NCBI GenBank assembly: GCA_020741375.1
Contig: DYZF01000250.1
Coordinates: forward strand, 1 to 14,459
Origin: Tessaracoccus flavescens
Lineage (GTDB): Bacteria; Actinomycetota; Actinomycetes; Propionibacteriales; Propionibacteriaceae
Length of the DNA stretch: 14,459 nucleotides
Reading direction: 5' to 3'
The position numbers and the translations under genes are program-made. This document shows, one piece after another, positions 1 to 6,021 of this stretch. Each line of letters starts with the position of its first letter. Positions within the stretch are counted from its first letter, which is position 1. The notes beneath the pieces are model-generated. The model was given only the letters and a program-made list of their open reading frames with translations. It searched no databases and had not been told where the DNA came from.

Positions 1-1
1 T

Positions 2-310
2 TTCGACGGCGAACGCCGCCAGTTCAGCCTGCCGCTGGCTCCTCGCGGCACCGAGTTCCAGCGTCGCGTGTGGGCTGCGCTAGCGGAGATTCCGTACGGG
101 GAGACACGCAGCTATGGGGAGTTGGCGACGGCGCTCGGGCGGCCGGGAGCGAGCCGCGCCGTCGGGATGGCGAACGGGCGCAACCCGATCAGCATCGTCG
201 TGCCGTGCCATCGCGTGGTGGGGGCGAACGGGTCGATGACGGGCTACGCCGGCGGGGTGGAGCGCAAGGTCTACCTGCTGGACTTTGAGCGCCAGACGAC
301 GGCTGAATAG
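2..310 (+). CDS. ogt: Methylated-DNA--protein-cysteine methyltransferase, 3' part
   Basis: Suicide DNA-repair enzyme that moves the alkyl group from O6-alkylguanine (or O4-alkylthymine) onto its own cysteine in the cytoplasm. The frame is already open at base 2, so the N-terminus lies left of the window and 102 C-terminal residues are seen. A GTG at 68 is an internal valine, because in-frame sequence before it (ending GTEFQRRVW) already matches the family. The visible part contains the winged-helix DNA-binding segment ([13 protein letters not shown], then [11 protein letters not shown]) and the active-site motif PCHRV; the acceptor Cys codon is 206-208. The family fold continues to GYAGGVERK. 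It converges on the ACT-domain gene. The family call is firm; whether it belongs to an operon cannot be seen. Confidence 0.93.
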   Translation, partial: FDGERRQFSLPLAPRGTEFQRRVWAALAEIPYGETRSYGELATALGRPGASRAVGMANGRNPISIVVPCHRVVGANGSMTGYAGGVERKVYLLDFERQTTAE

Positions 311-331
311 CAGGCGCCCAAAGGGTCCACA

Positions 332-353
332 GGGCCCGAGAACTGATGGGCCC
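332..353. terminator. Candidate bidirectional hairpin between converging genes
   Basis: GGGCCC at 332-337 and again at 348-353 form a 6-bp self-complementary stem with a 10-nt loop, 21 nt after the alkyltransferase stop. A second pair, GCGGGCT (367-373) and AGCCCGC (394-400), gives a 7-bp stem with a 20-nt loop that overlaps the stop of the opposing gene. Neither has a T run, so termination is inferred from position between two converging genes. Confidence 0.35.
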
Positions 354-391
354 CATCCCCGCTCCCGCGGGCTACTCGACCAGCAAGTGGA

Positions 392-769
392 TCAGCCCGC
401 CAAGCGCTCCAACACCTCGACCGCCTCCTGGACGCGATCCACCGGCACCAACAAATGATCGTGAAACCGCCCCGCGATCACGTTGCACGAGATCCCCGCA
501 GCCGCCAGGGCAACCGACACCGTCGCCGTCAACCCCACCGATTCCAGCGACGAGTGCACCCGCAACGTGATCCAGCCGAACACCGCGTCGAAGTCCAGAC
601 CGTGTGCGACTGCGGTCTCCTCTTCGAGAACCAGAGTCGTGCCTTCGTCCTCCACCACCGTCGCCCGCGCGGGCAGCTGGGCGTCGGTCGTCGTGAACAC
701 GAACCGGCCCGGCACCACCTCTGGCCGCATCGAACCCAGGATGTCGTCGAGCTTGGTCAACCCACTCAT
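392..769 (-). CDS. ACT domain-containing protein
   Basis: A 125-residue soluble protein that looks like the small tandem-ACT family (ACT_3/DUF2241 followed by an ACT_7-like half). ACT domains bind amino acids or other small ligands and usually regulate. The N-terminal half starts SGLTKLDDILGSMRP and contains PGRFVFTT, typical of that family. The second half (WITLRVHSSLESVGLTATVS, then GISCNVIAGRFHDHLLVP) has the ACT beta-alpha-beta pattern, with a Gly- and His-rich C-terminal strand. No catalytic domain is fused, so it is a stand-alone sensor of unknown target. The ATG at 769 is chosen because TAGGCT lies 6 nt upstream, as in a leaderless start, and no Shine-Dalgarno sequence is visible. It lies downstream of tRNA-Ser(GCT) on the same strand, separated by a strong terminator, so it is probably transcribed alone. 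Confidence 0.8.
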   Translation of the reverse strand: MSGLTKLDDILGSMRPEVVPGRFVFTTTDAQLPARATVVEDEGTTLVLEEETAVAHGLDFDAVFGWITLRVHSSLESVGLTATVSVALAAAGISCNVIAGRFHDHLLVPVDRVQEAVEVLERLAG

Positions 770-775
770 AGCCGC

Positions 776-781
776 AGCCTA
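776..781 (-). promoter_or_regulatory. -10 hexamer of the ACT gene, leaderless arrangement
   Basis: On the minus strand TAGGCT is followed by GCGGCT and then the ATG at 769. A TANNNT hexamer ending 6 nt before a start codon places the transcription start at or next to the A of ATG. The -35 region is weak (TTCCCC at a 17-nt spacing). Inference from sequence only. Confidence 0.5.
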
Positions 782-818
782 AACCGTCGATTCACAGCGG
801 GGAACACCTGGAAACACA

Positions 819-845
819 CGAGCCCCCGGCGTGGCCGAGGGCTCG
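819..845 (-). terminator. Intrinsic terminator of tRNA-Ser(GCT)
   Basis: On the minus strand CGAGCCCTCGG, loop CCACG and CCGGGGGCTCG form an 11-bp stem with one G-T wobble, followed by TGTGTTTCC. It starts about 10 nt after the tRNA 3' end, where a tRNA terminator is expected. Read on the other strand the same hairpin also folds, but no gene needs it there. Confidence 0.75.
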
Positions 846-854
846 ATGTACAGC

Positions 855-948
855 TGGCGGAGGTGGCGGGATTTGAACCCGCGATGGGGTTGAAGCCCCA
901 AACCCGCTTAGCAGGCGGGCGCCATAGACCGTACTAGGCGACACCTCC
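855..948 (-). tRNA. tRNA-Ser (anticodon GCT)
   Basis: Reads the serine codons AGC and AGT. The acceptor arms GGAGGTG (942-948) and CACCTCC (859-865) pair perfectly. The discriminator is G (858), as in serine tRNAs, and CCA is encoded (855-857). The anticodon stem CCCGC/GCGGG encloses the loop CTGCTAA, giving GCT. A long variable arm with the stem GGGG/CCCC makes it class II, and the T arm GCGGG TTCAAAT CCCGC is intact. It has its own promoter and terminator and is a single-gene unit. Confidence 0.97.
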
Positions 949-959
949 AGTGCCGTCCT

Positions 960-988
960 AGGGTATCCGAGCCATCGCACCGCGGCAA
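960..988 (-). promoter_or_regulatory. Promoter of tRNA-Ser(GCT)
   Basis: On the minus strand TTGCCG (983-988) and TACCCT (960-965) are separated by exactly 17 nt. The -10 is followed by one base and then GGACGGCACT up to the tRNA. The same spacer and leader precede the other serine tRNA, which supports the -10 assignment. Confidence 0.65.
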
Positions 989-1010
989 ACAGTCCCCCGC
1001 CGGGGAGGTT

Positions 1011-1030
1011 TACACTGGCCGGAAGGAAGG
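1011..1030 (+). promoter_or_regulatory. Possible -10 and ribosome binding site of the LCP gene
   Basis: TACACT at 1011-1016 is a plausible -10, and GGAAGGAAGG at 1021-1030 is a purine-rich ribosome binding site 6 nt before the ATG at 1037. No good -35 is seen. If correct, the leader is only about 14 nt and the divergent tRNA promoter lies 23 nt or more to the left, so the two promoters share one short intergenic region. Confidence 0.4.
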
Positions 1031-1036
1031 CACCGC

Positions 1037-2950
1037 ATGACCAACGATCCCGGGCCGCGACGCGCCCTTGGCCCCAACGATGCGGAGAAGTCTGCTGACT
1101 CCTCGTCGCACGTCTCGCCGTCGCGCGCCTGGATGGACGACGACGAACCCACCGTCATCCGCCGCCGGAACACCAACTTTGATCGGTACCAGAACTACTT
1201 CTATCCGCAGACCTCCGCCGGACCCGCCGCGACCGACGACTCGGACGACGACGGCCCCATCTCCGTCGGGTCGCCCAGCGCGGATCCGGAGTCGCTGGTG
1301 CTGTCGCAGATCGTGGTGCGCGAAGACGGCCCTGATCCTGCCGGACGCCACATCGCCGGCACTGCTGCAGCTCTCGACGACGACCGTCGCCTCCGCACGT
1401 CCATGGCGCTAACGGTCGCGTCCGCCGTCATCCCCGGCTCAGGGCTTCTGGCCGCACCGCAGATCCCCGCGAAGATTCTGGGCGCGATCACCACGGCGGC
1501 GTCGGTCGCGGGAGGGCTGTTCCTCGTCTGGTTCGTCCTCAACCGCACCGGCGACGCCGCCGCCCTCGCCGGCAACACCACCATCCTGCGCACCGCCAGC
1601 CTCGTGCTGATCGCCGTCGCCCTTGCCTGGGTGGCACTGATCACCCTCACGCATCTGCTGACCCGCCCCGGCAACATGCGGATGGGCCGACGCCTCGTCG
1701 GGGCCGTGTTGGTTGCGGGGTTGGCGTTCGCAGTCGCGGCGCCCACGGCCGTCGCCGCCCGCTACGCCCGCGATCAGACGATGCTCGTGGAGAAGGTCTT
1801 CAAGGGTGGCGACGACGAGGTGCAATCGACGTCGCGGCCAACGCTCGCTGAAGAGGGCGACCCGTGGGAGGGCATCCCGCGCGTCAACATCCTGCTGCTG
1901 GGCGCCGACGGCGGGCTCGGCCGCGAGGAGATGCAAGAGAACTACGGCGTGCGCACCGACACCATCATGGTTGCCTCCATCGACACCAAGACGGGCGACA
2001 CCATGCTCGTCCAGGTGCCGCGCAATGTGCAGTTCACGCCGTTCCCCGTCGGCTCCGAGATGCGCGAGGTGTTCCCCGAAGGCTTCCGCGGCGAGAACGA
2101 GCTGGATTGGCACGTCAACAGCATCTGGCCGAAGGTCGAGCTCGAGTACCCGGACCTGTTCGTGGGCTCCACCTACCGTGGCGCCGAGGCCCTCAAGCAG
2201 GGCATTCAGGGCATCACCGGCCTCAAGATCGACTACTTCGCGATGCTCAACATGGACGGCCTCCAGGAGCTCATCGACGCCATGGGCGGCGTGACGGTCA
2301 ACATCAGCCAGCGGCTGGCCATCGGTGGCGACACGAAGGGCCGCAAGCCCTCCGGCTACCTCGAGATCGGGCCCGATCAGCACCTCGACGGCTACCACGC
2401 GCTCTGGTACGCCCGCAGCCGCCGCGATTTCAGCGACTACGACCGCATGGCCCGCCAGTCGTGCTTGGTCGATGCCGTGATCAAGCAGGCCAACCCCACC
2501 AACCTCCTGACCCGGTTCGAGGCCATCGCGTCGGCGTCGGGCGACATGCTGCTCAGTGACATCCCTCAGCGCGACCTCGACGACATCATCAAGCTCGCCT
2601 TCCGCGTCAAGGACGGCACCATCTCGCGGCTGGTGTTCTCCGAGGGCAAGAACGGCTATGAGTACTACGACCCGGATTTCGTGGAGATGCGTCGTGCGGT
2701 CCGTGTGGCGATCAACCCGCCGCCCCCGTCGTCGGCGTCTGCCAGCCCGGATGGGTCTGGGGTGTCACCGACGGCGTCGGCTTCGGAGTCGATGGATGTG
2801 AGCGAATCCCCTGAGGAGGAGCCGAGCGTCAGCCCCAGCGCGAGCGAGACGGGCGTGCTGACCGACGGCACCCAGACCGTGACTGACGTGTGCGGGTTCA
2901 ACCCGCCCGAGGGCTGGGAGCCCACCCCGGCCGACGACGAGGAAGAGTAG
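1037..2950 (+). CDS. LytR-CpsA-Psr (LCP) family wall-polymer ligase
   Basis: LCP proteins move undecaprenyl-phosphate-linked polymers (teichoic acids, arabinogalactan, capsule) onto peptidoglycan outside the membrane. This 637-residue protein has an acidic, disordered cytoplasmic N-terminus (about 1-118) and four hydrophobic helices near 122-142, 147-168, 187-208 and 219-241. A linker follows, then an extracellular LCP domain from about 282 to 480. Family motifs are visible: NILLLGADGG, RTDTIM (306-311, with R306 and D308), VPRN (327-330), then HLDGYHALWYARSR and DYDRMARQ (467-474), which hold the arginines that bind the pyrophosphate. The tail from about residue 563 is rich in Ser, Pro, Thr and Glu. 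The four-helix entry (VIPGSGLLAAP) is a known actinobacterial variant; simpler LCP proteins have one helix. The ATG at 1037 has a good ribosome binding site. It converges on the next gene with only 3 nt between stop codons. The polymer it attaches is unknown; the polysaccharide locus at 6-14 kb is a candidate. Confidence 0.93.
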   Translation: MTNDPGPRRALGPNDAEKSADSSSHVSPSRAWMDDDEPTVIRRRNTNFDRYQNYFYPQTSAGPAATDDSDDDGPISVGSPSADPESLVLSQIVVREDGPDPAGRHIAGTAAALDDDRRLRTSMALTVASAVIPGSGLLAAPQIPAKILGAITTAASVAGGLFLVWFVLNRTGDAAALAGNTTILRTASLVLIAVALAWVALITLTHLLTRPGNMRMGRRLVGAVLVAGLAFAVAAPTAVAARYARDQTMLVEKVFKGGDDEVQSTSRPTLAEEGDPWEGIPRVNILLLGADGGLGREEMQENYGVRTDTIMVASIDTKTGDTMLVQVPRNVQFTPFPVGSEMREVFPEGFRGENELDWHVNSIWPKVELEYPDLFVGSTYRGAEALKQGIQGITGLKIDYFAMLNMDGLQELIDAMGGVTVNISQRLAIGGDTKGRKPSGYLEIGPDQHLDGYHALWYARSRRDFSDYDRMARQSCLVDAVIKQANPTNLLTRFEAIASASGDMLLSDIPQRDLDDIIKLAFRVKDGTISRLVFSEGKNGYEYYDPDFVEMRRAVRVAINPPPPSSASASPDGSGVSPTASASESMDVSESPEEEPSVSPSASETGVLTDGTQTVTDVCGFNPPEGWEPTPADDEEE

Positions 2951-2953
2951 GCC

Positions 2954-3391
2954 TTAGCCCTTCGCCTTCTTCAGTCGGGCCTGCATGTCGGTGATCACGT
3001 CGGCAACCTGCTGAGCCGGCGCCGTCCGCATGATGACGTGCGTGCGCCGCTCGGGCCCATGGTGAATGGTGAGGTGGCGATCCTCCTGGCCGATGGTGAC
3101 GCGGCTCACGTCGCCCCATTCGCCGGAGAGTTCCTCACCCGACCCGACCATCAGGTAGCCCTCGTCGTTCAGCGTCAGCGTGGCCGACCCGCGCGACGCC
3201 GTCAGGAACGCCGCGGCGCACAGCACCAGACCGGCGGCGAGCAGCAGAGCGGCGAGGACGACGATCACCACATGCCAGCCCTGGCTCAGCGCGACCACGA
3301 GGAACACGGCACCGAGCAACGACGCGATCGCCGCGACGATCAGAGCGCGCACGGGCGGCTTGGCGGTGATGTGATAGGTGCTTTCGGCCAT
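2954..3391 (-). CDS. Small two-helix membrane protein, function unknown
   Basis: A 145-residue protein that I do not recognise by name. The short N-terminus (MAESTYHITAKPPVRA) is followed by two hydrophobic helices, about 14-35 and 39-64, with a tight turn (SQGWH) between them. A C-terminal soluble domain of about 80 residues alternates short strands (ATLTLNDEGYLMV, EWGDVSRVTIG, HLTIHHG, THVIMRTA) and ends in a helix (AQQVADVITDMQARLKKAK). This strand-rich layout with a final helix resembles the bacterial PH-like domains found after two helices in small actinobacterial membrane proteins; that is inference from pattern, without a diagnostic residue. The start is ATG at 3391 with TAGTCT 6 nt upstream, so probably leaderless. 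It overlaps nothing, converges on the LCP gene and looks monocistronic. Confidence 0.75.
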   Translation of the reverse strand: MAESTYHITAKPPVRALIVAAIASLLGAVFLVVALSQGWHVVIVVLAALLLAAGLVLCAAAFLTASRGSATLTLNDEGYLMVGSGEELSGEWGDVSRVTIGQEDRHLTIHHGPERRTHVIMRTAPAQQVADVITDMQARLKKAKG

Positions 3392-3397
3392 GCGATG

Positions 3398-3403
3398 AGA
3401 CTA
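3398..3403 (-). promoter_or_regulatory. -10 hexamer of the small membrane-protein gene, leaderless arrangement
   Basis: On the minus strand TAGTCT is followed by CATCGC and the ATG at 3391. A 6-nt gap puts the transcription start at the start codon. TTGTCA occurs further upstream but only 11 nt from the hexamer, too close to act as its -35. Confidence 0.5.
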
Positions 3404-3473
3404 CCGCGGCCATCTGACAACGACGGCCCACGCAGGTCGCGGCCGGCCCCCCGGCGGCCGCCCGAGAACAGCA

Positions 3474-3500
3474 AACGGACTTGCGTAACGCAGGCCCGTT
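3474..3500 (-). terminator. Candidate terminator of tRNA-Ser(TGA)
   Basis: On the minus strand AACGGGCCTGCG, loop TTA and CGCAAGTCCGTT pair over 12 positions with one G-T wobble and one C-A mismatch, followed by TGCTGTTCTC. Between it and the tRNA lies a second, perfect 7-bp inverted repeat, GATGTCT/AGACATC (3507-3522), with only 2 nt between arms. One or both probably end the tRNA transcript. Confidence 0.55.
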
Positions 3501-3525
3501 GTCGCCGATGTCTTGAGACATCACA

Positions 3526-3613
3526 TGGCGGCGAGGGTGGGATTCGAACCCACGGTGAGTTGCCCCACGGCCGCTTTCAAGGCGGCTGCACTAGTCCACT
3601 ATGCGACCTCGCC
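3526..3613 (-). tRNA. tRNA-Ser (anticodon TGA)
   Basis: Reads UCA and other UCN serine codons. The acceptor arms GGCGAGG (3607-3613) and CCTCGCC (3530-3536) pair perfectly. The discriminator is G (3529) and CCA is encoded (3526-3528). The anticodon stem GCCGC/GCGGC encloses CTTGAAA, giving TGA. The long variable arm (GTGGGGCAACTCACC region) makes it class II, and the T arm GTGGG TTCGAAT CCCAC is complete. It shares its upstream leader with the other serine tRNA of the window. Confidence 0.97.
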
Positions 3614-3630
3614 AGTGCCGTCCAATGCTA
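3614..3630 (-). promoter_or_regulatory. Core promoter and leader of tRNA-Ser(TGA)
   Basis: On the minus strand TAGCAT (3625-3630), one base, then GGACGGCACT (3614-3623) run directly into the tRNA. This matches the arrangement before tRNA-Ser(GCT). At a 17-nt spacing the -35 position reads CGAAAT, unlike consensus, and it already lies inside the repeat element that begins at 3644. Confidence 0.5.
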
Positions 3631-3643
3631 GCCCACCACCTCA

Positions 3644-3806
3644 CGAGATTTCGATACGCGCCTGCGGCGCTACTCAATTGGCGGTCCCGTGCGCCGTAGG
3701 GCCACTCAATCAGCAGCCCCCCGGCTACGCAGTCGGTGGCTCCTGCGCCCACACCGCTGATTGAGTAGGCCCCGCGAGGAACGAGCGGAGACGTGTCGAA
3801 ATCCCG
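3644..3806. repeat. Composite inverted-repeat element, non-coding
   Basis: The outer ends are inverted copies: 3644-3658 (CGAGATTTCGATACG) against the reverse complement of 3792-3806 (CGGGATTTCGACACG), 13 of 15 identical. A second nested pair is 3670-3684 (CTACTCAATTGGCGG) against the reverse complement of 3754-3768 (CTACTCAATCAGCGG), again 13 of 15. A third copy of the core, ACTCAATCAGC, sits at 3704-3714 in direct orientation. No convincing coding frame crosses it. It fills most of the 290-nt gap between tRNA-Ser(TGA) and the pseudouridine synthase gene. I recall similar TTTCGATACG and CTACTCAAT pieces as dispersed repeats in actinobacterial genomes, but cannot confirm this here. It could be a small non-autonomous mobile element or two fused REP-like units. 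Confidence 0.7.
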
Positions 3807-3891
3807 CGACCCACCCCGAGGACCGCACCACAACCACCCACGACGCGCAGCACCCGCAGCGCACGCTTCTCACACAACGGGGCCCCGACGG

Positions 3892-3897
3892 TAGAGT
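3892..3897 (+). promoter_or_regulatory. -10 hexamer of the pseudouridine synthase gene, leaderless arrangement
   Basis: TAGAGT is followed by CGCCGC and the GTG at 3904. The 6-nt gap suggests that transcription begins at the start codon; no ribosome binding site is present between. Confidence 0.5.
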
Positions 3898-3903
3898 CGC
3901 CGC

Positions 3904-4821
3904 GTGCCTCCCAAGTCTCCGCTTCCCCCGCGCCATGGGTTGCAGGCTGCGTGGGTGCGCACCCCGGACCGCGACCCCAACGACGCCCTCCCCTGGCCCA
4001 CCATGCGCGACTGGCTGATCGAGAAGCTGGCACCGTCGCCGGAGGACGTGGACGAGATGCTCGCCAAGGGCGCGTTCGTCGACGACGCCGGCCGCCCGTG
4101 GACCGGGCGCGAGATCTACCGCCCGCACACCTTCGTCTGGTTCCACCGCGAGCTGCGTGACGAGGCAGAGGTGCCGGGCGAGCTGACGGTGCTGCATCAG
4201 GACGAGCGCATCGTCGTGCTGGACAAGCCGCATTTCCTCTCGACGATCCCGCGGGGGCGGCACGTGGTGCAGAGCGCCGTCGTGAAGGCGCGCACCGCGC
4301 TGGGGCTGCCGGAGCTCTCCGCTGCCCACCGTCTGGATCGCGGCACCGCCGGGGTGCTGCTCATGACGACGCAGAAGAAGTACCGCGCGGCGTACCACTC
4401 CATCTTCACCGAGCGCACGGCCGTCAAGACCTACCGGGCGATCGCGCCGTTCGATCCGGAGCTGGAGTTCCCGCGTCGCGTCGAATCGCACCTGGTCAAG
4501 CGCGTCGGGACCATGCAGGCGGAAACGCTCGATCTGCCACCCAACTCGGCCACCGACGTCGATCTCCTCGAGGTGCGTGGCGACCACGCCCTCTACGACG
4601 TCCGCCCGCTCACCGGAAAGACGCATCAGATCCGCGCGCACTTCAACCAGTTGGGGATCCCGCTGCTGGGCGACCCGCTGTACCCGGAGGTCCTGCCCAC
4701 CGCGATCGACGACTTCAGCACCCCGCTGCGGCTGCTCGCGCACCGGCTGGAGTTTCCCGACCCCGTCGACGGCTCGCCGCGAGCGTTCGTGAGCCGCCGT
4801 GAGCTCGAGTGGCCCGCCTAA
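3904..4821 (+). CDS. RluA-type RNA pseudouridine synthase
   Basis: Converts uridine to pseudouridine in ribosomal or transfer RNA in the cytoplasm. The 305-residue protein has a divergent N-terminal part (about 1-85) with no clear S4 domain. The catalytic RluA/RsuA domain starts at LTVLHQDERIVVLDKPHFLSTIPRG. The signature HRLDRGTAG (142-150) carries the catalytic Asp at residue 145; the common form is HRLDxxTSG. The second conserved block, KTHQIRAHFNQLGIPLLGD followed by PLYP, is intact near residues 239-260. The GTG at 3904 is taken because a -10 hexamer lies 6 nt upstream. The target uridine cannot be told; the pattern fits the actinobacterial group usually annotated only as pseudouridine synthase. 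It appears monocistronic, flanked on both sides by palindromic repeats. Confidence 0.9.
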   Translation: MPPKSPLPPRHGLQAAWVRTPDRDPNDALPWPTMRDWLIEKLAPSPEDVDEMLAKGAFVDDAGRPWTGREIYRPHTFVWFHRELRDEAEVPGELTVLHQDERIVVLDKPHFLSTIPRGRHVVQSAVVKARTALGLPELSAAHRLDRGTAGVLLMTTQKKYRAAYHSIFTERTAVKTYRAIAPFDPELEFPRRVESHLVKRVGTMQAETLDLPPNSATDVDLLEVRGDHALYDVRPLTGKTHQIRAHFNQLGIPLLGDPLYPEVLPTAIDDFSTPLRLLAHRLEFPDPVDGSPRAFVSRRELEWPA

Positions 4822-4824
4822 CCG

Positions 4825-4840
4825 CCGACGGCGCCGTCGG
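4825..4840. repeat. Perfect 16-bp palindrome after the pseudouridine synthase stop
   Basis: CCGACGGCGCCGTCGG is its own reverse complement and starts 4 nt after the TAA. As RNA it would form a 6-bp stem with a GCGC loop. Its last two bases are the first two of the larger hairpin repeat. It may be part of the terminator of the upstream gene. Confidence 0.6.
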
Positions 4841-4927
4841 GGTTTGAGCAGTTCCTGCAACTCAAACCCCTGAATCGCCACCACATGGCGATTTCGACGG
4901 TTGAGGTGCAGAAACTGCTCAAACCCC
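4839..4927. repeat. 89-bp near-perfect hairpin element
   Basis: The 27-nt arms 4839-4865 and 4901-4927 are inverted copies with 25 of 27 positions identical; both outer ends read GGGGTTTGAGCAGTT inward. The 35-nt centre holds a second hairpin, ATCGCCA (4874-4880) against TGGCGAT (4886-4892), around CCACA. There is no coding frame and no clear target duplication. Size, symmetry and intergenic position fit a REP/MITE-like dispersed element; it could also terminate the pseudouridine synthase transcript. It is unrelated in sequence to the element at 3644-3806 apart from short CTCAA strings. Confidence 0.75.
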
Positions 4928-4973
4928 AGCCCCAGCCGCGGCGCGATCGCCCACGGCACACCCCGCCCGCGCA

Positions 4974-4979
4974 TAGGCT
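4974..4979 (+). promoter_or_regulatory. -10 hexamer of the quinone oxidoreductase gene, leaderless arrangement
   Basis: TAGGCT is followed by GGGGGC and the ATG at 4986. Six nucleotides separate hexamer and start codon. The G run could also act as a poor ribosome binding site if transcription started further upstream. Confidence 0.5.
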
Positions 4980-4985
4980 GGGGGC

Positions 4986-5951
4986 ATGCGCGCAGTGATC
5001 GTTGAGACCCCCGGAGACGTCGACGCCCTCGAGTTCGGCGAGGTCGACACCCCAGAACCCGGCCCCGGCGAGGTCCTCGTCAAGACCGTCGCCTCCGGCG
5101 TCAACCGCGCCGACGTCCTCCAGCGCCAAGGCCACTACCCACCGCCGCCCGGCGTCACCGACATCATCGGCCTCGAAGCCTCCGGCGTGGTCGCCAAGGT
5201 GGGCGACGGCGTCGAGCGCTGGAAGGAGGGCGACGAGGTGGTCGCGCTCCTATCCGGCGGCGGCTACGCCGAATACTTCGTTGCCCCCGAGGGCCAGCTC
5301 ATCCCACCGCCCCCGGGCGTCGACCTCGTCTCGGCCGCCGGCGTCCTCGAAGTGGCCGCGACCGTCGTCTCCAACCTCGAAGTCGGCCAACTCAAGGAGG
5401 GCGAGGTGTTCCTCGTCCACGGCGGCGCCGGCGGCATCGGCACCTTCGCCACGCAGTACGCCAAGGCCCTGGGCGCGACCGTGATCGCCACCGCGGGCTC
5501 CGACACCAAGCTGCAGCACTCCCGCGACCACGGCGCCGACCATGCCTTCAACTACAACGACGACTGGGTTGAAGCCATCAAGGACGCCACGAAGGGCGCC
5601 GACGTGATCCTCGACATCATCGGCGCCAAGTACCTCGAATCCAACGTGAAGGCGCTCAAGAAGCGCGGCCGGATCGTCGTCATCGGCCTCCAGGGCGGCG
5701 TCAAGGGCACCCTCAACCTCGGCCTCCTGCTCAGCAAGCAGGCCACCATCACCGCCACGTCGCTGCGCTTCCGCCCCACCGCAGAGAAGGCGGAGATCTG
5801 CGCGCGCGTCGAGAACGAGGTGTGGCCGATGCTCGCCGACGGCCGGATCAAGCTGTCGCCGGAGACTCGGATCGCCTTCGACGACGTCCGCGCGGCGCAC
5901 GAGAAGCTGACAGGCGGCGACAACGTCGGCAAGATCGTCCTGGTCCACTGA
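4986..5951 (+). CDS. NAD(P)H quinone oxidoreductase, PIG3 family
   Basis: Zinc-independent medium-chain dehydrogenase that reduces quinones with NAD(P)H in the cytoplasm. At 321 residues it has the normal family length. The N-terminal GroES-like half shows VNRADVLQRQGHYPPPPG and GLEASGVV, hallmarks of the PIG3/TP53I3 branch. The nucleotide-binding motif HGGAGGIG (145-152) opens the Rossmann half, followed by GATVIATAGSDTKL and GADVILDIIGAKYLE. The C-terminus NVGKIVLVH is typical and complete. No zinc-ligand cysteines are seen. The physiological substrate is not known; oxidative-stress defence is the usual assumption. It converges on the glycosyltransferase gene at 6022 and has its own putative leaderless promoter, so it is probably not part of the polysaccharide locus. 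Confidence 0.92.
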   Translation: MRAVIVETPGDVDALEFGEVDTPEPGPGEVLVKTVASGVNRADVLQRQGHYPPPPGVTDIIGLEASGVVAKVGDGVERWKEGDEVVALLSGGGYAEYFVAPEGQLIPPPPGVDLVSAAGVLEVAATVVSNLEVGQLKEGEVFLVHGGAGGIGTFATQYAKALGATVIATAGSDTKLQHSRDHGADHAFNYNDDWVEAIKDATKGADVILDIIGAKYLESNVKALKKRGRIVVIGLQGGVKGTLNLGLLLSKQATITATSLRFRPTAEKAEICARVENEVWPMLADGRIKLSPETRIAFDDVRAAHEKLTGGDNVGKIVLVH

Positions 5952-6000
5952 CGCCCGTCGCGAGGTGCCACCGTCGGGCCGTACCGCGCCATGCGCGTAG

Positions 6001-6017
6001 GTTGTCCGGCGGACGAC
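6001..6017. terminator. Weak hairpin between converging genes
   Basis: GTTGTCC (6001-6007), loop GGC and GGACGAC (6011-6017) form a 7-bp stem with one T-G wobble in the 70-nt gap between the oxidoreductase and the converging glycosyltransferase. There is no T run; the role is inferred from place only. Confidence 0.3.
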
Positions 6018-6021
6018 GACC

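Noticed and set aside
1439..2398. Long minus-strand frame opposite the LCP gene
   Set aside because: The opposite strand encodes conserved LCP motifs in this stretch; the antisense product is low-complexity (His, Gly, Asp-rich) with no recognisable domain.
3644..3806. CRISPR array
   Set aside because: The core copies are few, in both orientations and not evenly spaced; there is no repeat-spacer pattern and no cas gene.
3706..4974. Long open frame (422 codons) on the minus strand
   Set aside because: It is antisense to the pseudouridine synthase gene, which has clear catalytic motifs, and it runs through both intergenic repeats. The Arg/Asp-rich composition is that of a G+C-rich shadow frame.
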